From: Turritopsis dohrnii
Taxonomy: Eukaryota; Cnidaria; Hydrozoa; Anthoathecata; Oceaniidae
Direction of reading: 5' to 3'
DNA: 64,000 nucleotides
Assembly: GCA_027922465.2 (NCBI GenBank)
Contig: BQMF02000163.1
Span: 248,001-312,000, forward strand
Below the pieces are notes generated by a model, which was not told the DNA's origin, did no database searches, and worked only from the letters and a program-made list of their open reading frames with translations. This document shows positions 22,759 through 32,822 of the stretch, piece after piece (positions within the stretch are counted from its first letter, which is position 1; every line of letters starts with the position of its first letter). The position numbers were made by a program, and so were the translations under genes.

Positions 22759-23733
22759 ATGAGCTCATCTTCAGAGAGTGAAACAAACGAATATCACGAA
22801 GGTGATACCTTCAGAAAACTCAAGAAGGAATTAGCAAAGAAGAATGAAGAAGCTGAGGAGATTACCCAAAAGTCGTCAAAGAAAGAAGGAAAATCAAGCA
22901 AAAATTCAAAAGCAAAGGCAACTAAAGATTGGACAGACGAGGAGATCACCGTGCTAATTGAAATATTGGAAGCAAATCCATGTCTGTGGAATATTTACGA
23001 CCCATCTTATTCGAAGCAAGATGCCAAAGAAATAGCCTACTCAGAGATTGCCACGACTTTGGACACTACCATCGCTTCCATCAAATCTAAAATAAACGGT
23101 TTACGAGCCCAATTGGGGAGAGAAATAGTTAAAGAGAAAGCAACCCGTAGTGGACAAAGTACAGATGAACTTTATCGTAGTAGTTGGCCGCATTACGACA
23201 AATTGGCATTTTTAATTCCTGTGATCAAAACTGATAAAAGCAGAGATACTATGAAAAGAAAAAGAAGTGTAGATGATGAGAAAGAATGGTCTGATAAAGA
23301 ACAAGAAAGTAAATCAGCACCACCAAAGAGGAAGACCCTGGCAGAAAAAAAGCTTGATTTGCTGACGAAATGCACAGAAGCGATAACCTCCAAAGCGACT
23401 GCTGCCAAAGATGTACAACCACCACCACCACCTCCAAGTAACCCAAAGGTTTCCCACTTTACTTTATACATAGATGAGAGATTGTCACAGTTACATCCAC
23501 AAACAAGAAGAATGACTGAAAAGCGTATTTTGGACATCATATTTGAGGCTGAAATGTCGATGGATCGAGGGGTACAATAATCGGGGCATGCCACAACCTT
23601 TTATTGCTCAACATCTGCAGCCTCGTACTCCTGGCAGTCAACGCGAAGCACAAGCTCATGGTGCTTTTCAAAACCCACCATTTTTTAATGGTCAAGAAGG
23701 TGAAACCTACATGGACATGTTAAACAATAGTTA
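22759..23733 (+). CDS. Harbinger MADF/Myb-like accessory protein
   Basis: The frame is open from an ATG at 22666, but the ATG at 22759 (MSSSSESETNEY) begins a typical acidic, lysine-rich head and is preferred. Residues about 60-155 form a MADF-type domain (DEEITVLIEILEANPCLW ... SEIATTLDTTIASIKSKI). A nuclear-signal-like KRKRS/PPKRK segment and a BESS-like C-terminal helix (RLSQLHPQTRRMTEKRILD) follow. In Harbinger elements this partner helps carry the transposase into the nucleus and bind the ends (established for the superfamily). The frame stops at 23580. The +1 frame continues without stops to 23733 (GMPQPFIAQHL ... MDMLNNS), so a one-base slip in the GGGG run near 23565 probably truncates an originally longer protein. 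Confidence 0.75.
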
Positions 23734-24024
23734 AAAATCTTTTTTTAAATATATGATGTATATTTTCTCTTTGGACCAGTAGACATAAACTAACAACAAC
23801 ATTAAAGCATAAAGCAAACATTAGTCTATTTTTCCATTTTGTTCTTTCAATTAACAATACTTCCATTGCCAATCGACTGCCCCATCATTTACGAAATATT
23901 CCATAAACTTGTTTCTTACTGATTTTGCATCCAAAGAAGCATTGTGACCAGTTTGAGGAACTTCTAAAGAATAAAAGGTTTCCGAAGGTCTTTCTGAGAA
24001 GCGCCATTCCCCCTCTGCAATCTC

Positions 24025-25102
24025 TCAATCCTCCAATAGGTTATCGGCAAGCGTAGGTGAACGGTAGACATTGGCAGAATTCGAACTTTTGATTAGCATA
24101 TTATGGAGTGTGAGTGCAGCAAGGATAATATTTTCTACGTATTTCGGCTCTAGGTTAATAACGGTAAAAAAGATTCTCCATCTGTTGGCCACAATTCCAA
24201 ATAGGTTTTCTGAAATCCGGCGAGCTCTAGAATGCCTATAATTGTAAATTCGTCTTTCCTCGTTCAAGCCCTGTTGGGGAAAAGGTTTCATCATGTATCT
24301 TTTAAGAGCAAAAGCTTCGTCGCCGAGAATGACAAAAGGAGCGTTTTCACCATTAGGCAACTTTTCATCATCTGGAAGCTCTACGGACCCATCTTGTATT
24401 CCTTGCAGTGGTTTTGTTCCAGATTCCTGAATCATTAACCCTTCCATTTGACCCAACATCGGCGTAAATGCATTCATATTCAGGACCAGCAATAGCCATC
24501 AAAATTACCGAATGTGTGTGCTTGTAGTTGTAAAAGAAAGAGCCAGCATTTTTAGGTTTCTGAATCCGAACGTGCTTTCCATCGATAGCAGCAAGAGCGT
24601 GTGGATAGTTCCAACGCTCCTCAAATTTTTTCGAAATTTCCAGCCATTGTACTTTTGTACTGGGGACTTTTATGTAATCAGATGTCAAACGCTCAACTAT
24701 AGCGTTACAGCAACCTTTAACAATATATGAGATTGCATTTAACGATATATGGTACTGAAAACTCAACGAACTCAAAGTTTCTCCTGTCGCTAAATACCTG
24801 AGAGTTAATGCAAGTTTCTCATCTGCTTCAATGGGCAAAGTTCCGCCTAGTCTTTCTTTAGGGGATATTAAGTCACCTATTTTATGTAGAATGAATTCGA
24901 AATCACGGACATCCATCCTAAACATTTCTCGGAATCCTTTCCTATCCTCCAGCACAAGTTCCTGAACGATATTTGTAAAGAAACCCCTTTCCTTTCGTCT
25001 TTTGACCCCCTTTCTAGTCTTTCCTCTTTTTGGTTTCTCATCGCCTGAGTCCAAAAGCTCATTCAATACTAGCATTGTTGCTACGTCCTCTGCTTCCCCC
25101 AT
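24025..25102 (-). pseudogene. Harbinger DDE transposase (frameshifted)
   Basis: A DDE_4-type nuclease. The first frame (24368-25102) has a basic head, then the helix-turn-helix-like segment LRYLATGETLSSLSFQYHIS. The first catalytic Asp is in AAIDGKHVRIQKP (about residue 174) and the second in YADVGSNGRVNDSGIW (about residue 215). The frame then shifts near 24415-24430, and a second frame (down to 24025) supplies ILGDEAFALKRYMMKPFP and the acidic-helix region NYRHSRARRISENLFGI. Length and order match the family; one shift is the main visible defect. It lies tail to tail with the MADF gene within intact inverted repeats, so the element is young or recently lost function. Confidence 0.85.
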
Positions 25103-25429
25103 TTTGAATTTTCAAATGAATGAACGTGTTTGATTTTTAATAAAATGTTGGATGAAGCAACTCAAATGCAACATTCTATTTTTTCTATTTTTTCAAAATT
25201 CGATATCTCATCCAACATTTCATCCAACATTCGAATGAAAATGTTGGATGAAATGTTGGATGCATTTGCGCCGGCCTTAAATGAAGTCGTAAACTTCGTC
25301 ATAGAAAATTGTCGCAAATTTGATTTTTTCAACAAAATAACTTGTAGGTATTCTGAATTAATGTTTTTCTTCTTTTTTGTAGAAACTACGACTTTTAAAA
25401 AAAGCAATCAGTTTGGAAAATTCCAGTGA

Positions 25430-26789
25430 ATCTAAAGGGCTCAGCACAATTGACAGCAATGCAATCGATAAAGAAGTATTAGCAGCAAAAAAAGAACATG
25501 TTGCTTATCAGAAATGGACACCGTCTGATCGGTTCAAGATATGCATCAGAGAATGGAAACATTTTAGCAGTTCGTAAATTCAGAGATGAATTTCCCTGTC
25601 TAAATGAAAGTACTGTGCGTGATTTGAAGAAAAGGTACTACCGAGATAGAAAATGCTGGAAAGGAGAAAAGAGAGGTGAAAAAATCGATCCCTGAGTACT
25701 CATCAGAGACTGCCCGTCCACTATTACTAGGAGAATTGGACAGTATGGTTCAGACATACATTAGACAGCTAAGCAGTCGCGGGGGCGTCATTAACAGAGC
25801 CATTGCAAACTCCACAGCCAAAGCTCTTTTGAACCGCTACCCTAACATCGATGGTGAAATTGGCCTGTCTTCCTCATCCTAGAAGGCGCAGAAAAACTTC
25901 TTCGGCTGTGGAGATACCAGATGCTGCCAGAAAGGAAATCGAATATTTGTTTCTTCATTCTATTGTTGATACTGTAGAAAAATATCCAAATTCCATTGTC
26001 ACTCATTCTGAATTTGGACCAAACTCCCTTGAAGTATGTTCCTGTTGGCAACGAGACGATGGCTTTTAGTGGTGCAAAAAGTGTCACAGTTGAAGGAAGT
26101 TCTGACAAGCCTTGTATAACTGGAACATTCGCCACCACCACGCACGGTGAATTTTTACCCATGCATCTAATTTACAAAGGAAAGACAGTACAAAGTCTTC
26201 CAAGATTCAAGTTTCCCGATGGCTTTTGTCTCAGTGATAACGAGAAACATTATTCTAACAGACATGAATCTTTGAAGTACCTAAAGAAAGTGATTGTACC
26301 ATACGTTAAGAAACAACGCTCAATTGAAGGTCTAGATGAAAACTAAAAGGCTTAAGTCATAATGGATGTTTTCACTGGGCAAATGACTCCTGAAGTCCTT
26401 GCCAGTTACAGGGAATATAACATCTGTGTCGAAAATGTTCCGGTCAATATGACGAAGTACTATCAACCACTCGACTTGACGGCGAATCAAGAGGCAAAAC
26501 GTTTTCTGATCCAAAAGTTTGTCGATTGGTACTCTCATCAAGCTACAACCCAACTCAATGAAAGTAAAGCCTTAGATAAAATCAAAGTCCCACTGAAACT
26601 ATCAATCATAAAACCATTACATGCTGGATGGATCGTTGAATTCTACAATTTTATGAATTCGGACAGCGAAAAGATGTACATCGACAGCGGATGGCGGACA
26701 GCCAGAATTACAGATGGCATAGAGATGGGTAAAGCAAACCTTCCCATCAATAGACCCTTTTCATGATACTATGCCTGGGTATTTAAGTT
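25430..26789 (+). pseudogene. Pogo-like DDE_1 transposase
   Basis: The gene is spread over several frames on plus. The start region (25430-25690) has KWTPSDRFKI and a helix-turn-helix-like stretch. 25676-25882 holds the segment TARPLLLGELDSMVQTYI. 25996-26346 holds NLDQTPLKYVPVGNETMAF, the first catalytic Asp. 26362-26766 holds IMDVFTGQMTPEVL, the second, and YQPLDLTANQEAKRFL, the third. Frame changes near 25545, 25860-25990 and 26345 make it inactive. The family is the pogo/jerky-type DDE_1 group. Just before the first coding piece is TTTTTTGTAG, a good splice acceptor. A plus-strand segment at about 22164-22245 (MSFLRALQKRKEKEKDKQPQ) upstream of the Harbinger element may be its first exon, which would put Harbinger inside its intron; this is inferred. 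Confidence 0.75.
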
Positions 26790-27175
26790 TTGCATTATGA
26801 TTTTATTTGTTACTTTTTATCTTTTGGGTAAATTATTTTTATTGTTAAATGTATACTTGAATTTCCTTTTTGTTTTTTGGGTTTTTTTGTTGTTTATTTC
26901 AATATTGTTATGGCATGAATACGTTTTCGGTATTACAATTGAAATATTAAACGTTTAGGCAATAATAAAAAAAGTATAAAGAAATTAAACTCATCGTTTT
27001 AATCATGATGTTGATGGTTTTGGGAAGAACAGACTATATCATTTCAAAAATTCGTAAAAGGTTGCAGTCTAGTAGTAACTTTGGATCAAAAAAAGAAGTT
27101 GGAAGGTATCAATTTGTTTTGAATTAACATTTTGTAATGTAAACGGTTCTGTGTTATATATTCCATTTTTTTACA
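26790..27175 (+). mobile_element. Helitron-family fragment
   Basis: Matches, inverted, the 53780-54010 part of the 3.9-kb Helitron, for example CATGATGTTGATGGTTTTGG and GGAAGGTATCAATTTG. No ends are visible. Non-coding. Confidence 0.65.
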
Positions 27176-27179
27176 TTAA

Positions 27180-28830
27180 ATTTATTTATTTATTTATTCA
27201 TGAATCTTTATACAGGATAAAAAACTTCAGTTTATATACATAAGTAAAAAACTGTTATCAACGTTTGTCCTGTTGAAAAGAAATATAAATGAAAGTAAAA
27301 GTAAAATTGAAGGGTTAATAAAAGGTATAATATATACATATGTACTTAATTGTTAAAATGCTTATTTGCAAGTAATTTGAAAGGTTTAAAAGTTGGAGTT
27401 GCGCTAATTTCCAAGGGCAAAGAATTGAAAATTTTTGCACCTCCAAAATAAAAACTTCCTCTTGTGACTTCTTATTTGATGTTAGGCAATCTCAATAAAG
27501 CAGAGCTGTTTCTTGTTGTCCTTGAGTTCGTCATTTGGAAATAGTTCTTAAAAGCAACGTTTTTTAAGGTTCCTTTCAAACACTTTTTTACTAGTAAACA
27601 ACTATTTCGATGGAGAACATTCATTACATCGGGAACTGCTGCACCAGTTACTTTTTCAGCTCGAGTTTGTAGTCTTTTCCATTTCTTCTGTTGGTTGTAT
27701 AGGAAACTTTGATTGCTCCAGTGTAAGTCAAGATTGGCATAATCATCATCAAGTAAATTTTGGTTGCTGTTTCAACAGTGAGATATGTTTGTATATGGTT
27801 CAGAAGTTATAATCTACCAGCAGCTCGTTTGTACGATCTTTCAAAATTCTTTCCAAGGTTCAAATTGTTATCGAGGACATTTCCAAGATAAGTGCATTCT
27901 TTAACAAAGTTAATTGGTTTGTCATAAAGCGATATTTGTAAATCTTTACCTGTTTGGTTTAATCGTTTTGAGGTCCCAAGTAACATTATTTATGTCTTAT
28001 CCTTCTTTAGATTCAACAGCAGCTCATTTTGTTTACAGTAATCCCCAATGATTTTCATTTCGCTGTTTAGGGTACATTCAATTTCGCAGATGTCACTGCT
28101 TGCATAGTAACCGACGGTGTCGTCAGCATACTGTAAGACTCTTGATGATTTCATATTTTCTGCAAAGTCATTAAAAATACTATAAAAAGCAAGGGCCCTA
28201 ATATTGACCCTTGGGGTACGCCACAGAAGATTGGTTCTGGATTCGACTTTATGTTGCTAATATCGACAATTTGACTTCTACTGAATAGGTAGTCAGTAAA
28301 CCACGAAAGTTCAGTGTCCTTTACCCCATAACTGGACAACTTCTCAAGTAGAATTCCATGACCTATGGTGTCAAAGGCCTTGCTCAGATCGATGTATGCT
28401 ACTCCAACCATATTTCCAGAGTTCATTTCACGTCGAATAGAATCACAAAATATTGTGGTAGGTAACTTGGTCGATTTTTATGAAACCCGTACTGACAGTT
28501 GGTAATCAGACAGTTATCTTCAAGGTAAGTTGCTAGTTGAGTATGGACAGCCCTTTCAAGAATCTTTGATAGTACCGGTAGGACGGATATGGGCCGGTAA
28601 TTTTCTTGAAGATCTGGGTTTCCTGATTTACACAAAGGTGTTACTTTTGATGTTTTCCATAGATTCGGAACTGTCTCTGTTCTTAATGATAGGTTTATGA
28701 TGTGACATAACGGCTTTGAGATATGTTTTGCCGAATCCTTCAGCATTCCAGGAGGTAGTTGATCAATTCCAGTGGCTTTTTTGCGTTTCAGTTTTCGAAG
28801 CTCCTTCTCCACGAACATTTTTAATACGTA
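27180..28830 (-). pseudogene. 5'-truncated LINE reverse transcriptase
   Basis: Minus-strand reverse transcriptase of a non-LTR element, in pieces. 28423-28818 holds KLKRKKATGIDQLPPGMLK and NYRPISVLPVLSKILERAV. 28151-28426 holds VAYIDLSKAFDTIGHGIL and the CGVPQGSILGPLLF box. The catalytic FADDTVGYYASS-type box lies near 28100-28130 in a further frame. Relics of the thumb and C-terminal part extend to about 27420. The 3' end at about 27180 is a run of TAAA units, the type of tail some LINE clades use. The 5' half (endonuclease) is missing and at least two frame shifts occur. The clade (L2/CR1/jockey-like) cannot be settled by eye. Confidence 0.8.
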
Positions 28831-28904
28831 TGAGAACTTAAAACGTTTATCGGTTCAATCAAAGATTGAATTTTGAATAAATATTTAGAATTTTGTTAAA
28901 TATA

Positions 28905-29062
28905 GAGATACTCTTGTTTCCAGAGTTGAAAAATACAAATATCTGGGAATTGACAACACTCTGAATTTTGGTGAGCATTTTCAAACTTGCCATAAACATG
29001 TCAGTACAAGACTACGATTACTGGAACGCATTCGCTCCTGTTTGTCGCCAAGTACTCATCCT
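28905..29062 (+). pseudogene. Second LINE C-terminal fragment
   Basis: Plus-strand piece with SRVEKYKYLGIDNTLNFGEH and a basic helix, typical of the region after the reverse-transcriptase domain. It ends at a stop near 29060. It is opposite in orientation to the preceding LINE, so it is a separate insertion. Confidence 0.5.
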
Positions 29063-29137
29063 ACAATCTACTAGATGCCACCGTTGACCTACAATCCCAT
29101 TGTAAACCCGGGCAAGACTGATGGAATCAAGAATTCA

Positions 29138-29158
29138 AATTCAAATTCAAATTCAACA
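29138..29158. repeat. (ATTCAA)n microsatellite
   Basis: Short run of AATTCA units. The open frames over it on both strands (29075-29272 and 29089-29277) are low complexity. Confidence 0.7.
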
Positions 29159-29399
29159 ACAGCTGCCAACATCATTGGGGATAGGAAACCACAAAAGTTA
29201 ATGTTTAAGTGTAATGGTAAAGTTAATGTTAAAATCACAAACATTATTTTTGGAGAAATTTGCCAAACATAATACAAACATTGTTGGTGGATTCAAACAA
29301 CATTTTGTTGCTGATAAACAAGGGATTGTTATCAGGAAAGCTCCTGTAAAATTGTAAACTTTTTTTTCATACACAATTTAAAAAATTATCTCCAGATCA

Positions 29400-30130
29400 G
29401 TTATGTGCACATCGTGACAAGGCTAAGGAAGAGATCTTTTTAATCCCCGATAATGAAATACATTATGTGGAAGGAATGACCCAAGCTCAAAGCAATTGCT
29501 AGTTATGGCACGAACAGAGAATTGGCCGTGTATCTACATCAAGAGCACATGCAGTACTAAGCTCTATGAATGTTCCAGCAAAGAGTACCATAACATCAAT
29601 ATGTTATCTGTCTTTCAATGCAACAAGCTCTATTCCAGCCATTCCACATGGCCTAGAACAGGAGAAACATGCCTCCAACTTGTATGCCTACATTCAAGGA
29701 AATTCAGCTAATCCATGTAACATCAATAAAGTGCCCATTAAGCATTAACATGATGATACCAGTTTGTCACAAAGACTTTTTAGTTACAAGGAGTGGTTTG
29801 TTCATTAAAAACAGTACACTGTATCTTGCAGCATCTCCTGATGGTTATATCAAGTGTTCATGTTGTGGCAGTGGCGTTTTAGAAATAAAAGGTCCTTATA
29901 AGTTCAGGGAGCATGACATAACAAGTGGAATTGGGACCAAAGAATTTCATATTTCAGAAGAAATGAAACTGAACCAAACACACCATTATTATACACAGCT
30001 ACAACATCAAATGAGGGTTAGCAATTACACATATGCAGATTTAACTGTATGGAATCCAGTAGATGCAGTGTGTATACGTGTTTATCGAGATGTCAGTTTC
30101 ATCAACTTGTTATTTGATCAACTTGGATAA
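29400..30130 (+). pseudogene. YqaJ-like exonuclease relic
   Basis: Resembles the lambda-exonuclease/YqaJ family of viral recombinases, single-strand-producing 5'-3' nucleases often found in invertebrate genomes. The N-terminal part (about 29480-29700) has WHEQRIGRVSTSRAHAVL, then PHGLEQEKHASNLY. The nuclease core in the 29669-30130 frame has LAASPDGYI, then VLEIKGPY (the D...E-x-K metal site) and YYTQLQHQM, the conserved Tyr/Gln motif. A stop (near 29502) and a frame change near 29700 break it. It is not linked here to a replicase, so its carrier (DNA virus remnant, large DNA transposon or host family) is unknown. Confidence 0.6.
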
Positions 30131-30289
30131 ATTTGGAATACATATATATTGCCAGAGGTTCTTACACAAAACCTTAAAAACAATGTTACTGCATCAGCAA
30201 AGTGTGGACAAGAAGGAGTTTACTGTATTTGCAAAACTTCAACCAATTTCTAAAATATGGTTGGCTGTGATAATTGGCATCATTTGAAA

Positions 30290-31120
30290 TGTATCAATTT
30301 GAAAAAACTACCAACATCAAAAACCTGATATTGTTATGGAAGTTGGAAAAAGATAAAACAAAGTATTAAAACATGATGTAAATATCATAATTTCTAGAAA
30401 GTCATATATAAACTATTTACACACCTTAAAGGGATTCCTGCGTCCAAAATGATATTCAAGCAATAAACAGTAATTATGCCAAGAAACAAAGTTTTGCTAA
30501 ACATTTATACCAAATGTGAAGAGATTTCATAATATCCTTCACTCAAAACACAAGCTTCCCACTCTCTTCACTGCCATCTTCATAAGTTCCAAGTATCCCG
30601 CTATGGGCGGGAGACTCCCGCTATTTCACTAGTCCTCCTGATCTCCCGCCCAGAGTAGAGACCTCCCGCTTCAGAACATTTTACTGCGTTAAGCGGGAAA
30701 TACACTATGAGTTTTGACGCATGTGTTTCATCACGTGTCAAGACTCATAGTGTATTTTTTGGGTGTTCTGTCAAAACTCGTGTCAAAAAAAAAGTTCAAC
30801 ATGTTGAACTTTGTGTGTTAAAACACACGTTTTTTTAGCCAATCAGCTTTGAGAATTGCACTGCGGCAAGTGAGTTTGCATTTGATTTTAGTTGTTCGTT
30901 CTTTGAAAAGTTATATGAGAAATGAAGTTGAAGTGAAAATAACCTATAAGGATCACGTAAATAATGTGTTATTTCTGACAAATTTTCTAAAAAATCAATG
31001 CGCAATGTAATGGCTTCTTTTCTTCTGCCGCGCTTGATCTGAACGAACGTATAGTGTGTGAAGAGAAGTTGATCACAGCTTGCGTTAAGAAGTACGACGT
31101 TACCAATTTTTAGCTTTTTT
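30290..31120. other. No gene; small palindromes
   Basis: Contains a GC-richer patch with repeated CCCGCTATGGGCGGGAG words (30597-30660) and a hairpin of ACACTATGAGTTTTGACGC with its inverted form (30711-30757). These may belong to the 5' end of the hAT element whose gene starts at 31128, but I found no matching 3' end. Confidence 0.4.
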
Positions 31121-31127
31121 TTACAAA

Positions 31128-32822
31128 ATGGCTTCAGCTAAAAAGAAATACAGAACTAGTTACTCTGACGAGATGCAAAAGCAGTATCCCTTTGTACGAA
31201 AATGTTTGTCTAATGTTGATGGATATCAACATAAATTTCATTGCACAATTTGCAACGAAAACTTTTCTCTTGCTGCTGGTGGTTCTAACGACATATTGAG
31301 ACATACCACAAGATCAGTTACGCACAAGCAAAAAGCTGCATCATTAAAAAATAAGTCTGCTGTTGATTCTCTTTTATACCGATGTATTTGTTTTTCGTTA
31401 TTTGTAATTTGTTCTGCTTACAAAAATTTTCAAATGGCGTATTCAATTATAATTCATTCATGACGCCAATGCAAAAACGTACAATGTAGCCTTGGTAAAA
31501 AATGTACACCTAAATTTGGCTTTTGCGTCAATAGGATAGCAACTATTCATAAATGGCTTTACATGTACCAAATCTTAAAAATGTTATATTCTGGTTTTAG
31601 AGAACAGCCTGATCAGGTATGATAGAGTGCAACCAACAGCCATTCATCCATCAATCAATGCCGAAGTGAAGATGGCAATGATGTTAGTACACCATAACGT
31701 CTTCTTCAGCTTGTCTGATCATATGACCCCTTACATCAAGCAAGAATTTAAAGATAGTGCAGCAGGGAAGAATTTTGCCATAGAACTAAAACAGCCGCCA
31801 TAGTCAACTGTGTGGGCAACCATTTAAAACATGAGCTTGTTGCGGACATGCAAAAGAATCCATTCAGTTTGATGGTAGATGCGACGAACGACACTGGCGT
31901 GTTTCCAATTTCGATACATATTTTTGATATTAACTTCAATAGGATACTAACAAAGTTTTTTGATATGAATACACTAACTGGTCGGGATTCTAGTACAGTC
32001 GAAGCAATGTTCAATAGTATTGATGACCAGTTAACATCCAACAACATTTCTTGGGACAATGTTAGCGGTATTGGTGTCGACAATACAAATGCTAATATTG
32101 GTCCGAGAAATTCTATCAGAAGCAGAGCACTTCAAAAGAATAACGAAACTGTGATTGCTGGCTGCCCATGCCATATACTCCACAATGCTGCGTCGAAAGC
32201 AGGTGAGTCATTTTCATCTGTTTCTGGCTTTGCGTCGATGTTTATTATTGGTTTGATAAGTCTTCAAAAAGGAAATCAATCTTGAAAGAGTATTTACGAC
32301 TTTTGCGACCAGGACTATAAAGATGTCATTAAGTATATTTCAACTCGTTGGTTAGCTACAGAAAAATGTGTCAATCGAGAGTTGCAAAAATATTCTGGTT
32401 TAAAATCATATTTTTTATCCGAAAACTTTGCAGACTCACGTTTCAAGCGTCTTCATGCATCATTTGAAAGTCCGTTAACCGAGCTGTATTTGATGTTTTA
32501 TGAGTCAGTGTTGACGGTGTTTACAAATTTTAACAAATTCCTGCAAACCGAGGAACCATTATTGCATTGCCTCAATGAAGAAATGCAGTGTTTCATGAAT
32601 AAGCTCGCCACCAAATTTACTAAAGCGGACATAATTCAACAATAGAAGGAAGAGAAACTTTCCTTTTCACGGTTAGACACTTCGCTAACTAATCAAAAAA
32701 CGGATCAGCAGCTAACAGTTGGATTGCTCACCAAGTCAACATTGTCTAAGCTAATACGAGAAGGATTAGAAGACCAGGCTGTTGATCGATTTTATGATGC
32801 TGCTAGAGCTTTTTTGGAAACT
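31128..32822 (+). pseudogene. hAT transposase, 5' part
   Basis: The first coding piece (31128-31360) has a BED-like zinc finger (FHCTICNENFSLAAGGSNDI ... H). An apparent intron follows. Later pieces in shifting frames cover the hAT catalytic core: FSLMVDATNDTG (31859-31895, first catalytic Asp), SGIGVDNTNANIG and the AGCPCHILHNAASKAGE segment (32160-32205), then STRWLATEKCV and the helical insertion region up to 32820. At least three frame shifts and two stops are present. The gene stops dead at 32822, where a 7.6-kb Academ element is inserted. The coding sequence resumes at 40382. Confidence 0.8.

Larger units (their letters stand above)
22341..25277. mobile_element. PIF/Harbinger element, full length
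   Basis: Terminal inverted repeats begin AGGCCGGCGCAAATGC at both ends. They continue as several CCAACATTTCATCCAACAT-type words in the subterminal regions on both sides. A TAA target duplication is seen on each side (22338-22340 and 25278-25280), the known TWA preference of Harbinger. Total 2,937 bp. It carries the two genes expected of the superfamily, converging: a MADF/Myb-like DNA-binding protein on plus and a DDE nuclease on minus. Confidence 0.93.

Noticed and set aside
23193..23594. Minus-strand frame of 133 codons opposite the MADF gene
   Set aside because: Shadow of the coding strand; its valine/glycine run is the complement of a proline run.
25130..25429. Frames rich in NISSNI/ML.EML near 25.2 kb
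   Set aside because: They are translations of the repeated words in the Harbinger terminal region.
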